Source of the DNA: Arthrobacter sp. MSA 4-2 | GTDB lineage: Bacteria; Actinomycetota; Actinomycetes; Actinomycetales; Micrococcaceae | Direction: 5' to 3' | DNA length: 64,000 nucleotides | Assembly (NCBI RefSeq): GCF_016405885.1 | Contig: NZ_JAEKGC010000002.1 | Coordinates: forward strand, 304,093-368,092 | Shown: positions 25,385 through 36,900 of the stretch, piece after piece | Position numbering within the stretch: the stretch's first letter is position 1 | How the letters are laid out: every line of letters begins with the position of its first letter | The notes under the pieces: model-generated | What the model was told of the DNA's origin: nothing | Databases searched by the model: none | The model's input: the letters and a program-made list of their open reading frames with translations, nothing else | Made by a program: the position numbers and the translations under genes

Positions 25385-26080
25385 TCAGGCAGCGGACGAG
25401 CGCAGAAAGTCCCGGACCACCCGGTCCCCTTCGTCGGTGTCGTGGGGGCGGTGGGCTCCGGGAGTGACGCGGTGCACGGCCCCGGTTCCCGCAAGGTAGC
25501 CCGCGACCTCCTCGTACAGCGGCTCCCAGCCCCCGGTCAGCACCAGGGTGGGCACGCCCGGGACGATGTGCAGGGGCGCGGTCCAGGGCGGGGCCTGCAG
25601 CCGCAGCCGCCGTGCGCTGCGGCGCTCGTCCTCCGTGGTGGGCTGCTCGGCCTCGGCCGCGTAGAGCAGCCGGACGAACTGCTGGAGGAACTGCTCGTCG
25701 GTGAGTTCACCGCGCTGCTCGAACAGGGGGGTGACGAGTTCGATGTGGGCTGCCGTGACGGGCAGGTCGGCGGTGAGTGACAGGCAGGCCGGTTCGATCA
25801 GGGTGAGCGAGAGGATCAGGTCGGGCCGCTCGACGGCGGTGATCATCGCCGAGATCGCGCCCTGGGAATGGGCCACCAGGTGGCCGCCGTCGCCGAGCGC
25901 CTCCGTGATGATGCGCTGGTCCTCGCCGTGGTCGGTCGGCAGCGGCTCGGCCTCGGCGTCGAAGCCGTGCCGGCGCAGGAACAGGCAGTCATAGCGAAGG
26001 GCCAGTCCGTGCTGCCGCGGCCAGGCGGCCGCTCCGAACGAGCCGCTGCCATGGACAAAGACAATGCGTTCCTGCGTCAT
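25385..26080 (-). CDS. Alpha/beta-fold hydrolase
   Basis: A 231-residue hydrolase. HGSGSFG near residue 10 forms the oxyanion region, Ser in VAHSQGAIS (about 72-77) is the nucleophile elbow, and the catalytic His is likely in GAHRPHD. The acid residue is not certain. Esterase or lactonase activity is inferred. It lies between ffh and the VOC-protein gene, on the same strand as both. Confidence 0.85.
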   Translation of the reverse strand: MTQERIVFVHGSGSFGAAAWPRQHGLALRYDCLFLRRHGFDAEAEPLPTDHGEDQRIITEALGDGGHLVAHSQGAISAMITAVERPDLILSLTLIEPACLSLTADLPVTAAHIELVTPLFEQRGELTDEQFLQQFVRLLYAAEAEQPTTEDERRSARRLRLQAPPWTAPLHIVPGVPTLVLTGGWEPLYEEVAGYLAGTGAVHRVTPGAHRPHDTDEGDRVVRDFLRSSAA

Positions 26081-26161
26081 GCTGCCAATCTGTTGCCTTC
26101 AGCCTGTGCCGCGGCCCGCCGGCGGTGCCGGCAGGCCGGGCCTGCGGGCCGGGTCGGGGTG

Positions 26162-27742
26162 CTACTTGCCGAGGAACTTCTCGAAGCCCTTGGGCAGGTT
26201 CAGCGACGCCGGGTCGAAGTCGCCGGCGTTTCCGAAGGCCGCACCGGTCGGTGCGGCGCTGCGGGCCGCGCTGCGCCGGGCCTCGGCTGCCGCAAGTTCC
26301 TGGGCGGCCTTCGCGGGGTTTCCCGAGCGGGCCTTCTTCTTGCCCTTGGCCGCGGCGGCCTTCTTGCGCTGGCCGCCGAACCCTCCTGGGCCGGCCATCC
26401 CGGGCATGCCCGGGATGCCGCCGCCGGAGGCCATCTTGCGCATCATCTTCTGGGCCTGCCCGAACCGCTCGAGCAGCCCATTGACCTCGGAGACGTGGAC
26501 GCCCGAACCGCGGGCGATGCGCGCCCGGCGTGACCCGTTGATGATCTTGGGCGCGAGGCGCTCGTGCGGTGTCATGGAGCGGACGATCGCCTCGACCCGG
26601 TCGATCTCGCGCTCGTCGAAGTTTTCGAGCTGCTCGCGCATGCCGGCGGCGCCGGGCATCATCATGAGCATCTTCTTCATCGAGCCCATGTTGCGGATCT
26701 GCTGCATCTGGGCGAGGAAGTCGTCGAGGGTGAAGTCCTCCTGGTCGGCGAACTTCTGCGCCATCCGCGCCGCTTCGTCCTTGTCCCACGACTGCTCGGC
26801 CTGCTCGATCAGGGTCAGGATGTCGCCCATGTCGAGGATGCGCGAGGCCATGCGGTCGGGGTGGAACAGCTCGAAGTCCCCGAGGCCCTCGCCGGTGGAG
26901 GCGAACATGACGGGCTTGCCCGTGACCGAGGCGACGGAGAGGGCGGCACCGCCGCGTGCGTCGCCGTCGAGCTTGGTCAGCACGACGCCGGTGAAGTTGA
27001 CGCCTTCGTCGAACGCGAGCGCGGTGTTCACCGCGTCCTGGCCGATCATGGCGTCGATGACGAAGAGCACCTCGTCGGGGCTGATCGCGGCGCGGATGTC
27101 CGCGGCCTGCTGCATCAGTTCGGCGTCGACGCCGAGCCGTCCGGCGGTGTCAACGATGACGACGTCGTGGAGCTTGGTGCGGGCCTCGGCCACGCCCTGG
27201 CGGGCGACGGCGACGGGGTCCCCCGTGGCGGCCTCGAATTCGGAGCTGACCCCCGGGTGCGGTGCGTACACCGGGACGCCGGCGCGCTCTCCGTTGACCT
27301 GGAGCTGGCGCACGGCATTCGGGCGCTGCAGGTCGGCGGCCACCAGGAGGGGGCTGTGGCCCTGGCCCTTGAGCCACTTGGAGAGCTTTCCGGCCAGCGT
27401 GGTCTTACCTGCGCCCTGCAGACCGGCGAGCATGATCACCGTCGGCGGCGTCTTGGCCAGCCGGATCCGGCGGGTCTCCCCGCCGAGGATGCCCACGAGT
27501 TCCTCGTTGACGATCTTCACGACCTGCTGGCCCGGGTTCAGGGCCTGCGACACCTCGAGCCCGAGCGCGCGCTCCTTGACGCTTGCGGTGAAGGCCCGCA
27601 CCACGGGAACGGCGACGTCGGCGTCAAGCAGGGCACGGCGGATTTCCCGGACCGTCGCGTCGATGTCAGCTTCGGTCAGGCGCCCCTTGCCGCGGAGATT
27701 CTTGAACGTCGCGGTCAACCGGTCGGAGAGTGAATTGAACAC
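26162..27742 (-). CDS. ffh: Signal recognition particle protein Ffh
   Basis: A 526-residue SRP GTPase that targets nascent membrane proteins. The NG domain has GLQGAGKTTLAGKLS, DTAGRLGVDAELM and TKLDGDARGG; the Met-rich M domain follows (QQIRNMGSMKKMLMMMPG) with the RNA-binding SRRARIARGSG. The C-terminal Gly/Met-rich and Lys/Ala-rich tail is longer than in E. coli. The gene starts MFNSLSDRLTATFKNLRGKG and is divergent from zwf. Confidence 0.97.
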   Translation of the reverse strand: MFNSLSDRLTATFKNLRGKGRLTEADIDATVREIRRALLDADVAVPVVRAFTASVKERALGLEVSQALNPGQQVVKIVNEELVGILGGETRRIRLAKTPPTVIMLAGLQGAGKTTLAGKLSKWLKGQGHSPLLVAADLQRPNAVRQLQVNGERAGVPVYAPHPGVSSEFEAATGDPVAVARQGVAEARTKLHDVVIVDTAGRLGVDAELMQQAADIRAAISPDEVLFVIDAMIGQDAVNTALAFDEGVNFTGVVLTKLDGDARGGAALSVASVTGKPVMFASTGEGLGDFELFHPDRMASRILDMGDILTLIEQAEQSWDKDEAARMAQKFADQEDFTLDDFLAQMQQIRNMGSMKKMLMMMPGAAGMREQLENFDEREIDRVEAIVRSMTPHERLAPKIINGSRRARIARGSGVHVSEVNGLLERFGQAQKMMRKMASGGGIPGMPGMAGPGGFGGQRKKAAAAKGKKKARSGNPAKAAQELAAAEARRSAARSAAPTGAAFGNAGDFDPASLNLPKGFEKFLGK

Positions 27743-27870
27743 AGGCCGTGAACTACTTTCATCGGAGGTTGGAAAGACTCAACCTCAAGGGTACCAAGGA
27801 GGCTGCGGGAGCGGGTCCGCCGGGCGCCCGACCGCAAGACATGAGCGCCCGAAAGTGGCAGGGTGTAGGG

Positions 27871-29328
27871 GTGAATACTTCTTCCCTTACAGAACCCGGA
27901 ACGGTTGCCGCCACGGCCGATAAGCGCGTCCGGACGCTCCTGATCCTCGGTGCCTCCGGTGACCTCACCGGCAGGCTCCTGCTGCCCGGACTCGCCCGGC
28001 TGATCCGTACCGGCCGGGCCAAGGGGCTCTCCCTCGTCGGGGCCGGGTCGGATCCCTGGGACGACGAAAAGTGGCGCGCCCGGATCGACGAGTCCTTCGC
28101 TGCGGCGATTGAGACCAGCGGTGAGCAAGGCAGGCGGGCCCTGCAGGAGGTGCGGGACACCAGCACCTACCACCACGTCGACGTCACGGCCGGAGGGGTG
28201 CTCACTGAGCTCGTCGCCTCCCTCGAAGGTCCCGTCGCGATCTACTTCGCCCTTCCCCCGACGGTGAGCCAGCTGGCCTGCACCGCCGCCGCCCCGTTCG
28301 GCCTTCCGGCCGACACGCGGCTGGTGATGGAGAAGCCGTTCGGCACCGACCGTGAGTCGGCCCACCAGCTCAACCTCGGCCTCGCCAGGCTGGTCCCGGA
28401 GCACAACATCCACCGGGTCGACCACTTCCTCGGCAAGGCCACCGTGTTCAACATCCTGGGCATGCGCTTCGCCAACCGGATCCTCGAGCCGGTCTGGAAC
28501 AACCTCCACATCGACAAGGTCGAGGTGATCTTCGACGAGGACCTGGCGCTTGAGAACCGTGCCCGCTATTACGACCGCGCCGGTGCGCTGCGCGACATGA
28601 TCCAGAGCCACCTGCTCCACGTCATGGCACTGCTGGCCCTCAACGCCCCCTCCACACTTCACGAGCGCGACCTCCGCGACCACATCGGTTCGGTGCTCCG
28701 CGCCAGCTCGATCGACGTCAGTGTTCCGGGCAGCAGCCGCCGCGCACGGTACACCGCCGGCAGCATCAAGGGCCGTGAGGTGCCCGACTACACCGCGGAG
28801 CCCGGCGTCGACAGCTCCCTGGGCACCGAGACCCTCGCCGAGGTGACCGTCTCCATCAACAACGACCGCTGGGCGGGCGTGCCGTTCATCCTCCGGTCCG
28901 GCAAGGCCCTCGGAGTGAAGCGCAAGGAGGCCCTCATCACCTTCAAACCGGTGAACCACCTGCCCGACGGTTTCACCGGGATGGATACCCCGACGCGCCT
29001 GCGGATCGGCTTCGGCCCGGACACGCTTCAGCTTGACCTCGACGTCAACGGCCCCGGCGACATGTTCTCCCTCGACCGCGCGACCCTGACGGCCGAACTG
29101 AACGCCACGGACCTGCTGCCGTACGGCGAAGTCCTTGACGGGGTCCTCTCCGGCGACCCGACGCTGTCGGTGCGCAGCGACATCGCCGAGGACTGCTGGC
29201 GCATCGTCGAGCCGGTGCTTGCGGCGTGGGCCGCCGGTGAGGTGCCCCTCGAGGAGTACCCCGCCGGATCCCAGGGCCCGACGTTGTGGGAGACCTCGAC
29301 GCTGGACACTCCGCTGCCGGGCGCCTGA
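27871..29328 (+). CDS. zwf: Glucose-6-phosphate dehydrogenase
   Basis: A 485-residue NAD(P)-dependent enzyme of the oxidative pentose phosphate pathway. The nucleotide motif is GASGDLTGR (28-36), the substrate/catalytic motif RVDHFLGK with the catalytic His, and MEKPFG. The GTG at 27871 is preferred; an ATG 10 codons upstream is in frame. No opcA or pentose-phosphate genes are next to it, so this may be a stand-alone second copy. It stands between ffh and glnB. Confidence 0.93.
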   Translation: MNTSSLTEPGTVAATADKRVRTLLILGASGDLTGRLLLPGLARLIRTGRAKGLSLVGAGSDPWDDEKWRARIDESFAAAIETSGEQGRRALQEVRDTSTYHHVDVTAGGVLTELVASLEGPVAIYFALPPTVSQLACTAAAPFGLPADTRLVMEKPFGTDRESAHQLNLGLARLVPEHNIHRVDHFLGKATVFNILGMRFANRILEPVWNNLHIDKVEVIFDEDLALENRARYYDRAGALRDMIQSHLLHVMALLALNAPSTLHERDLRDHIGSVLRASSIDVSVPGSSRRARYTAGSIKGREVPDYTAEPGVDSSLGTETLAEVTVSINNDRWAGVPFILRSGKALGVKRKEALITFKPVNHLPDGFTGMDTPTRLRIGFGPDTLQLDLDVNGPGDMFSLDRATLTAELNATDLLPYGEVLDGVLSGDPTLSVRSDIAEDCWRIVEPVLAAWAAGEVPLEEYPAGSQGPTLWETSTLDTPLPGA

Positions 29329-29413
29329 CGGCGGGGACTCCCCCGACCGGCTGACCGCCGGCCCGCCCAGGCGGGCCGGCCCACATCGCCACAGACGAGA
29401 GGTCGCCGCAGAC

Positions 29414-29450
29414 AAAAGGAGGCACCCCCGGCCGGGGGTGCCTCCTTTTT
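29414..29450. terminator. Bidirectional terminator between zwf and glnB
   Basis: AAAAGGAGGCACCCCCGG pairs with CCGGGGGTGCCTCCTTTT over a GC-rich core, with A and T runs on either side. It lies between convergent genes. Confidence 0.92.
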
Positions 29451-29492
29451 GATGCCGTTTGCCTGAACGCGTGCCGGTTGACGGCGGAGGGT

Positions 29493-31135
<1,643 letters not shown>

Positions 31136-31215
31136 ATTCACGTCCTCTCAGAGGTGGCGGGCACTTCCCGCTCCTCAAGAGTGACGTGCCGGTGTTTCCG
31201 GGCATGAGGGTTTAG

Positions 31216-31231
31216 GTTTCGCGCAGGTTAC
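31216..31231 (-). promoter_or_regulatory. GlnR-like box upstream of amtB
   Basis: On the minus strand: GTAAC-CTGCGC-GAAAC, matching the GTnAC-N6-GAAAC half of the actinobacterial GlnR consensus. GGAAC just before it may be part of a second, weaker element. Position (81 bp before the ATG) fits an activator site. GlnR control of amtB is established in Streptomyces and Mycobacterium; here it is inferred. Confidence 0.55.
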
Positions 31232-31355
31232 TGGTTCCGCGCTCACGTAAAAGGGCGGTGACGGCCGTGTTTCGGCGGTGTTTCCCACCGCACCACGGAC
31301 CGTCCCGCCCCTGTGCCCGGCCGCGCTCCCCGAAGCCGGGGAGCGCCGCCCGGCG

Positions 31356-32552
31356 TTAGTTGAGGAGGGCGTCCACGAAGCTCTCGGCCTCGAAGGGCGC
31401 CAGGTCGTCGGCACCCTCGCCGAGGCCCACCAGCTTCACGGGCACGCCAAGGCTGCGCTGGATGGCGACGACGATGCCGCCCTTGGCGGTGCCGTCGAGC
31501 TTGGTGAGGACGATGCCGGTGACATTGACGACCTCGGAGAACACCTTCGCCTGGTTGAGCCCGTTCTGACCGGTGGTGGCGTCAAGGACGAGGAGCACCT
31601 CATCGACGGTGCCCTGCTTCTCGATGACCCGCTTGACCTTCCCGAGTTCGTCCATCAGGCCGACCTTGTTCTGCAGGCGTCCGGCGGTGTCGATCATCAC
31701 GACATCGACCTCCTGGTCGATCCCGGCCTTGACCGCCTCGAAGGCGACCGAGGCGGGGTCGGCGCCGTCGATGTCGGACTTCACGGTGGGCACCCCGACG
31801 CGCTGGCCCCAGGTGGCAAGCTGCTCGGCGGCGGCGGCGCGGAACGTGTCGGCCGCGCCGAGGAGCACGTCCTTGTCCTCGGCGACGAGCACCCGGGCAA
31901 GCTTGCCCACGGTCGTGGTCTTGCCCACACCGTTCACGCCCACGACGAGGACGATGGCGGGGCGGTCGAGGTGGCGTTCGGTCGCCAGCGACCGGTCCAT
32001 GGTGGGGTCGACGAGCTTGATGAGCTCCTCGCGGAGCATCGCCTTGACCTCTTCGGGGCTTCGGCTGCCCGAGACCTTGACCCGGGCGCGCAGTGCGTCG
32101 ACCAGCTCGGTGGTGGGCTCGGTGCCGAGGTCGGCCAGCAGGAGGGTCTCCTCCACCTCATCCCAGACGTCCTCGTCGATCTTGTCCCGGGACAGCAGCG
32201 CGAGCAGACCCTTGCCCAGGGCGGTGTTGGAGCGCACCAGCCGGGCGCGCAGCCGGGCGAGCCTGCCCTGCACCGGCTCCGGCCGCTCGGTGGTCGGCAG
32301 CTCGGTGACGGCCTCGTCGAGTCCGCTGAGATCGTCGGGGACGACGACGCCCGGGGTGGTCGCCAGCTCGCCGTCGACAAGGTCGACGGAGGTCGCCCCG
32401 TGAACATTGAGACCGCCCCTGTCATCGGCATCCCGAATCGTCGGGTAGGCCCCGGGAGGCGTGCGGCGCCCCTTGAGCAGCAGGACGGCGGCGGAGCCGA
32501 CGACCGCGATGGCGATCACGAAAAAGATTACGATCTGGAGAGTCTCATTCAC
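31356..32552 (-). CDS. ftsY: Signal recognition particle receptor FtsY
   Basis: A 398-residue SRP-receptor GTPase. An N-terminal membrane segment (LQIVIFFVIAIAVVGSAAVLLL) replaces the amphipathic helix of E. coli and is typical of actinobacteria. The NG domain shows GVNGVGKTTTVGKLA, DTFRAAAAEQL, DTAGRLQNKVGLMDEL and TKLDGTAKGG. The intervening acidic A-region is about 70 residues. It lies between amtB and smc, the usual order. Confidence 0.97.
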   Translation of the reverse strand: MNETLQIVIFFVIAIAVVGSAAVLLLKGRRTPPGAYPTIRDADDRGGLNVHGATSVDLVDGELATTPGVVVPDDLSGLDEAVTELPTTERPEPVQGRLARLRARLVRSNTALGKGLLALLSRDKIDEDVWDEVEETLLLADLGTEPTTELVDALRARVKVSGSRSPEEVKAMLREELIKLVDPTMDRSLATERHLDRPAIVLVVGVNGVGKTTTVGKLARVLVAEDKDVLLGAADTFRAAAAEQLATWGQRVGVPTVKSDIDGADPASVAFEAVKAGIDQEVDVVMIDTAGRLQNKVGLMDELGKVKRVIEKQGTVDEVLLVLDATTGQNGLNQAKVFSEVVNVTGIVLTKLDGTAKGGIVVAIQRSLGVPVKLVGLGEGADDLAPFEAESFVDALLN

Positions 32553-32618
32553 TGTTCCAGCTTCTCACACGAGGCGATTGAGCATCCGGCCGCCTGCAGT
32601 GGAAGACTTCTTCTTACT

Positions 32619-33905
32619 ATGGTTCGAAATCCCCAGCGCTCCGCCCTTCGCAGGCTGCTTCCGTTCCCTCCGGCCGGCCGGCCCATCCGCAAGGAGCAGG
32701 AGCGGATTCCGCGTGAGATCAAGGTGCTGATCGCCTCGGCGTTCGTCATCGCCATCGGCTTCGGGCTCGTCGCCCCGGTGCTCCCCCAGTTCGCACAGAG
32801 CTTCGACGTGGGAGTGACCGCCTCCTCGGTGATTGTCAGCGCCTTCGCCTTCACCCGGCTCATCTTCGCCCCGGCCGGCGGGCGGCTGATCGAGCGCCTG
32901 GGCGAGCGGCCGGTGTACGTGGTGGGTCTGCTGATCGTGGCGCTCTCGACGGCGGCGTGCGCCTTCGCGGAGAACTACTGGCAGCTGCTGATCTTCCGGG
33001 GGCTCGGCGGTATCGGCTCGACGATGTTCACGGTCTCCGCGCTGGGCCTGATCGTCCGCCTGGCGCCGGCCGGAATCCGGGGCCGGATCTCGAGCGCCTA
33101 TGCGTCGGCCTTCCTGCTCGGCAGCATCGGCGGCCCGATCCTCGGCGGGCTGCTGGCCGGCTTCGGGCTGCGGGTTCCCTTCCTTGTCTATGCGGGGGCG
33201 TTGCTGATCGCTTCCGCCGTCGTGTTCTTCCAGCTCAAGGACACCCGGCTCGGGGACCGGCGGGCCGGAGCCGCCCAGTCGGTGCTCACGGTGAGGGAAG
33301 CCCTCAAGGACTCGGCGTACCGGGCGTCGCTGCTGTCGAGCTTCGCCAACGGCTGGTCCTCCTTCGGCGTGCGGCTGGCCCTGGTGCCGCTGTTCGCCAC
33401 CGTCGTGCTTGACGCCGGCCCCGGCATTGCGGGCATCTCGCTGGCGTTCTTCGCCGGAGGGACGGCCCTGGCCCTGACGGTGTCCGGCCGCCTCGCCGAC
33501 ACCTGGGGGCGCCGTCCGATGCTCCTCATCGGACTGGCCGTCAACGGCCTTGCCATGGCCGCCCTCGGGTTCGCCGGAGACGTTCCGGTCTTCCTCGCTA
33601 TCTGTGTCATCGGCGGCGTGGGGGCCGGCATCCTCAACCCGGCCCAGCAGGCCGTGGTGGCCGACGTCGTCGGCAGCGAGCGCAGCGGCGGCAAGGTCCT
33701 TGCGGTCTTCCAGATGGCCAGCGACACCGGTGCCATCTTCGGCCCCATCCTCGCCGGGATCATCATCGACCAGCTCCCCTCCGGGTCGTTCGCGCTGGCG
33801 TTCGTGGTGACCGGGGCGCTGACCATGGCGGCCTTCGTGCTGTGGCTCGGCTCCCGGGAGACGCTCCCCACCCGCGGCAAGGCCGCACCGCCTACGAAGG
33901 CCTGA
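32619..33905 (+). CDS. MFS transporter
   Basis: A 428-residue major facilitator with 12 likely membrane helices. The loop 2-3 signature appears as GGRLIERLGERP and its second-half repeat as GRLADTWGRRP. PILGGLLAGF in helix 5 resembles motif C of drug/proton antiporters, so a drug or small-molecule exporter is possible; the substrate is unknown. GGAAGA lies 12 nt before the ATG. It is on the plus strand between the minus-strand genes ftsY and smc, and its stop lies 4 nt from the smc stop codon. Confidence 0.9.
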   Translation: MVRNPQRSALRRLLPFPPAGRPIRKEQERIPREIKVLIASAFVIAIGFGLVAPVLPQFAQSFDVGVTASSVIVSAFAFTRLIFAPAGGRLIERLGERPVYVVGLLIVALSTAACAFAENYWQLLIFRGLGGIGSTMFTVSALGLIVRLAPAGIRGRISSAYASAFLLGSIGGPILGGLLAGFGLRVPFLVYAGALLIASAVVFFQLKDTRLGDRRAGAAQSVLTVREALKDSAYRASLLSSFANGWSSFGVRLALVPLFATVVLDAGPGIAGISLAFFAGGTALALTVSGRLADTWGRRPMLLIGLAVNGLAMAALGFAGDVPVFLAICVIGGVGAGILNPAQQAVVADVVGSERSGGKVLAVFQMASDTGAIFGPILAGIIIDQLPSGSFALAFVVTGALTMAAFVLWLGSRETLPTRGKAAPPTKA

Positions 33906-33909
33906 CGGC

Positions 33910-36900
33910 TCAGGCGCCCACCAGCCGCTGGCTGATCACCGCCGAGACGCCGTCTCCGCGCATCGACACCCCGTAGAGGGCGTCGGCGACCTCCATGGTG
34001 CGCTTCTGGTGGGTGATGATGATGAGCTGGCTCGACTCCCGGAGCTCCTCGAAGATGGAGAGCAGCCGGCCCAGGTTCGTGTCGTCAAGGGCGGCCTCCA
34101 CCTCGTCCATCACGTAGAACGGGGAGGGCCGGGCCTTGAAGATCGCCACCAGCAGGGCGACGGCGGTCAGCGAGCGCTCACCGCCGGAGAGCAGCGACAG
34201 CCGCTTGATGCGCTTACCGGCGGGCCGGGCCTCCACCTCGATCCCGGTGGCGAGCATGTCCTCGGGGTCGGTCAGCACCAGCCGTCCCTCGCCGCCGGGG
34301 AAGAGCCGCCCGAAGACGTGCTCAAACTGGACGGCGGTGTCGCGGTACGCGGCGGTGAAGACCTGCTCCACCCGCTCGTCGACCTCGCGGATGATGTCGA
34401 GGAGGTCCTTGCGCGTGGCCTTGAGGTCTCCCAGCTGCGTGCTGAGGAAGGTATGGCGTTCCTCGAGGGCGGCGAACTCCTCGAGCGCGAGCGGGTTGAC
34501 CTTCCCGAGGGCGGCCAGGTCACGCTCGGCGCGCCGGAGCCGCTTCTCCTGCTCGGCCCGCACGAAGGGCACGCCCTCGGCGATGACGCGGCCGTCGTCG
34601 TCCACCGGGAGCCGCAGGTCGGCCCACTTGTCCTCCGACGCCGTGGCCGAGGGGACGGGCAGGTGCGGCCCGTATTCGGCCGTGAGGTGTTCGGGGGTGA
34701 GCCCGAGCTCTTCGACCGAACGGTTCTCCAGTGCCTCGATGCGCAGGCGCTGGCCGGCCCGGACCAGTTCGTCGCGGTGCAGGGCGTCGGTCAGGCGGGC
34801 CAGTTCGGCCACCAGCGCCTCATGAGCCGCCCGGGCCTGGCCCAGCTGGGCTTCGGCGTCGGCCGCGCGCCGCTCGGCGGCCGCCCGGAGCCCTTCCGCG
34901 GCGGCGATCGACGCGGCGATAAACTCGAGCACCGTGCCCGCCGCGGCAGCGACGGCCCGGGCGCGGGCTGCCTGCGCCTGCCGGATGCGGGCCCGCTCGG
35001 CCGCCTGCAGGCGCGCCTGCCGTTCGCTGGCCGCGGCGCGCTCCAGGGAGGCGGCCCGGTTGGCGAGCGCGTGGAGCTGCTCCTCGGCGCTCCTCAGCGT
35101 GAGCCGGGCGTCCATCTCGGACTGGCGTGCGGCTCCGGCGGCGGCCGAGAGCCGGTCCCGCACCTCGGTCGAGGGGTCCGGGTCGTCCGGCAGCTCCTGG
35201 ACCGCGGAGAGCCGCTCTTCGGCGTCCTTGAGCTTGGTCCGCTCGAGTTCGAGCGTTCCCTCGGCGGTTTGGGCGAGCCTCCGGAGACGGTCGGCCTCCC
35301 CACCGGCGGAGCGCACGGCGGAACCGAGCTGCCCAAGTTTCTCCTCGACGGCCGAGAGGCGCGCGTCGGACTCGTGGAGCTTCTCCAGCGCCGCCGCGGC
35401 GCGTTCCGCGGCGAGCTGTTTCTGCGCGGCCGCGTCGGCGAGCCGGCGCGTGATGTCCTCCGCCTGGGCTGAGGCGTGCTCCAGCCGCCGGGTCGTCTCC
35501 TCGACGGCCGCCTGGATCTCCAGCAGGCTCGGAGCTCCGGGCGAACCGCCCCGGGCCGTGGAGGCCGACACGGTGTCGCCGTCCCGGGTGACAGCTGTCA
35601 GGCCCGGCTGGCGCTGCACGGCCGCGTGCGCCGCATCGAGGTCCTCGACGACGACGACCCCGTCCAGCACCGCCGCGAGCGAGTGCCGCAGGGCCGGGCC
35701 GGTGGAGAGGAGATCCAGGACATACCGCGCACCGGCCGGCGGGGCGACGGTTGGTCCGGCCGTCGAGCCGGCCTCCGCGCCGGTGCCCGTCGATTCGGAA
35801 TTGGAGGGCAGGGCCGCATTCCCGCCGGAGCCTGCCGGACCCGCGACGACGACGGCCACCTGCCCGGCGTCGTCCTCCTTCATCCGGCGCAGCGCCGCCA
35901 CGGCGGTGCCCGCATCGGCAACGGAGACGGCGTCGGTGAGGCCCGCGAGGGCCGCGGCGACGGCGGTTTCGTACCCCGGCTCGACCCGGATCAGTCCGGC
36001 GAGCGGCTCTCCAACCCCGGGAATCCCGGCAGCCAAAAGCGCCTGTGAGCCGTCCCGCTGCCGCAGACCCTCCAGCTGCACCCCGCGGCGTGCAGCCAGG
36101 GCGTCCCGCTCGCGCTCGGCTGCGCGGCCGATTTCGTCGAGGGCCGTTGTGATCCCGGCGAGCCGTTCGAGCTCGGCCTGGGCCTCTTCGTAGGCTGCAT
36201 CCAGGCCCTCCTCACCGTCAACGGCGCCGGCCACCTGCTCTTCGAGGGCGGCAAACTCACGTTCGGCTGCTTCCTGCCGCGCCAGCGCCTCGGAGATGGA
36301 GCCGCCGAGGCGGCCCAGTTCGGCCTCGACGGATTCGACGCGAGACCGGGCCGCTCCCACCTGGCCTGCGAGGCGTGCCACCCCTTCGCGGCGGTCGGCT
36401 GCGGCGCGCAGCAGCGCAGTCAGGCGCTTCTCCTCGGCCGCGGCGGCCTCCTCCGCCTCGGCCCGGCCGACGATGGCCGATTCGAGTTCCTGGGCGTTCT
36501 CCAGGATCTGGTCCTTGAGCTCCTCCTCCTCGACCCGGAGCCTGCGGGCCTGCCGGTCGAGTTCGTCGGGGTCCCTGCCCCGGTCGGGTGCGGCGGCCGG
36601 CACGCCGAGCAGCTTGGAGCGTTCGGCGGCGAGTGCCTGAAGCGACCGGTACCGCTCGGCGACGGCCGTGAGCCGGTACCAGTCGTCCCGCGCCCGGGTC
36701 AGGGCCGGTGCGGCCTCGGCGGCGAGCCGCTCAAGTCCGCCCTGGCGTGCCCGCTGCGCCTCGAGGAGGGCTTCGACCTCGGCGTGCCGCTGGCGTGCCG
36801 CCGTTTCGTCGGCCGCCTCCCGGGCGAGTGCCTCCTGCAGCCCGACCAGTTCGTCGGCGAGCAGCCGCGCCCGCGCGTCGCGGACCTCGAACTGCACCTG

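Noticed and set aside
34009..36193. Long plus-strand frames antisense to smc
   Set aside because: They follow the coiled-coil codon pattern of smc and show no start signals or domains.
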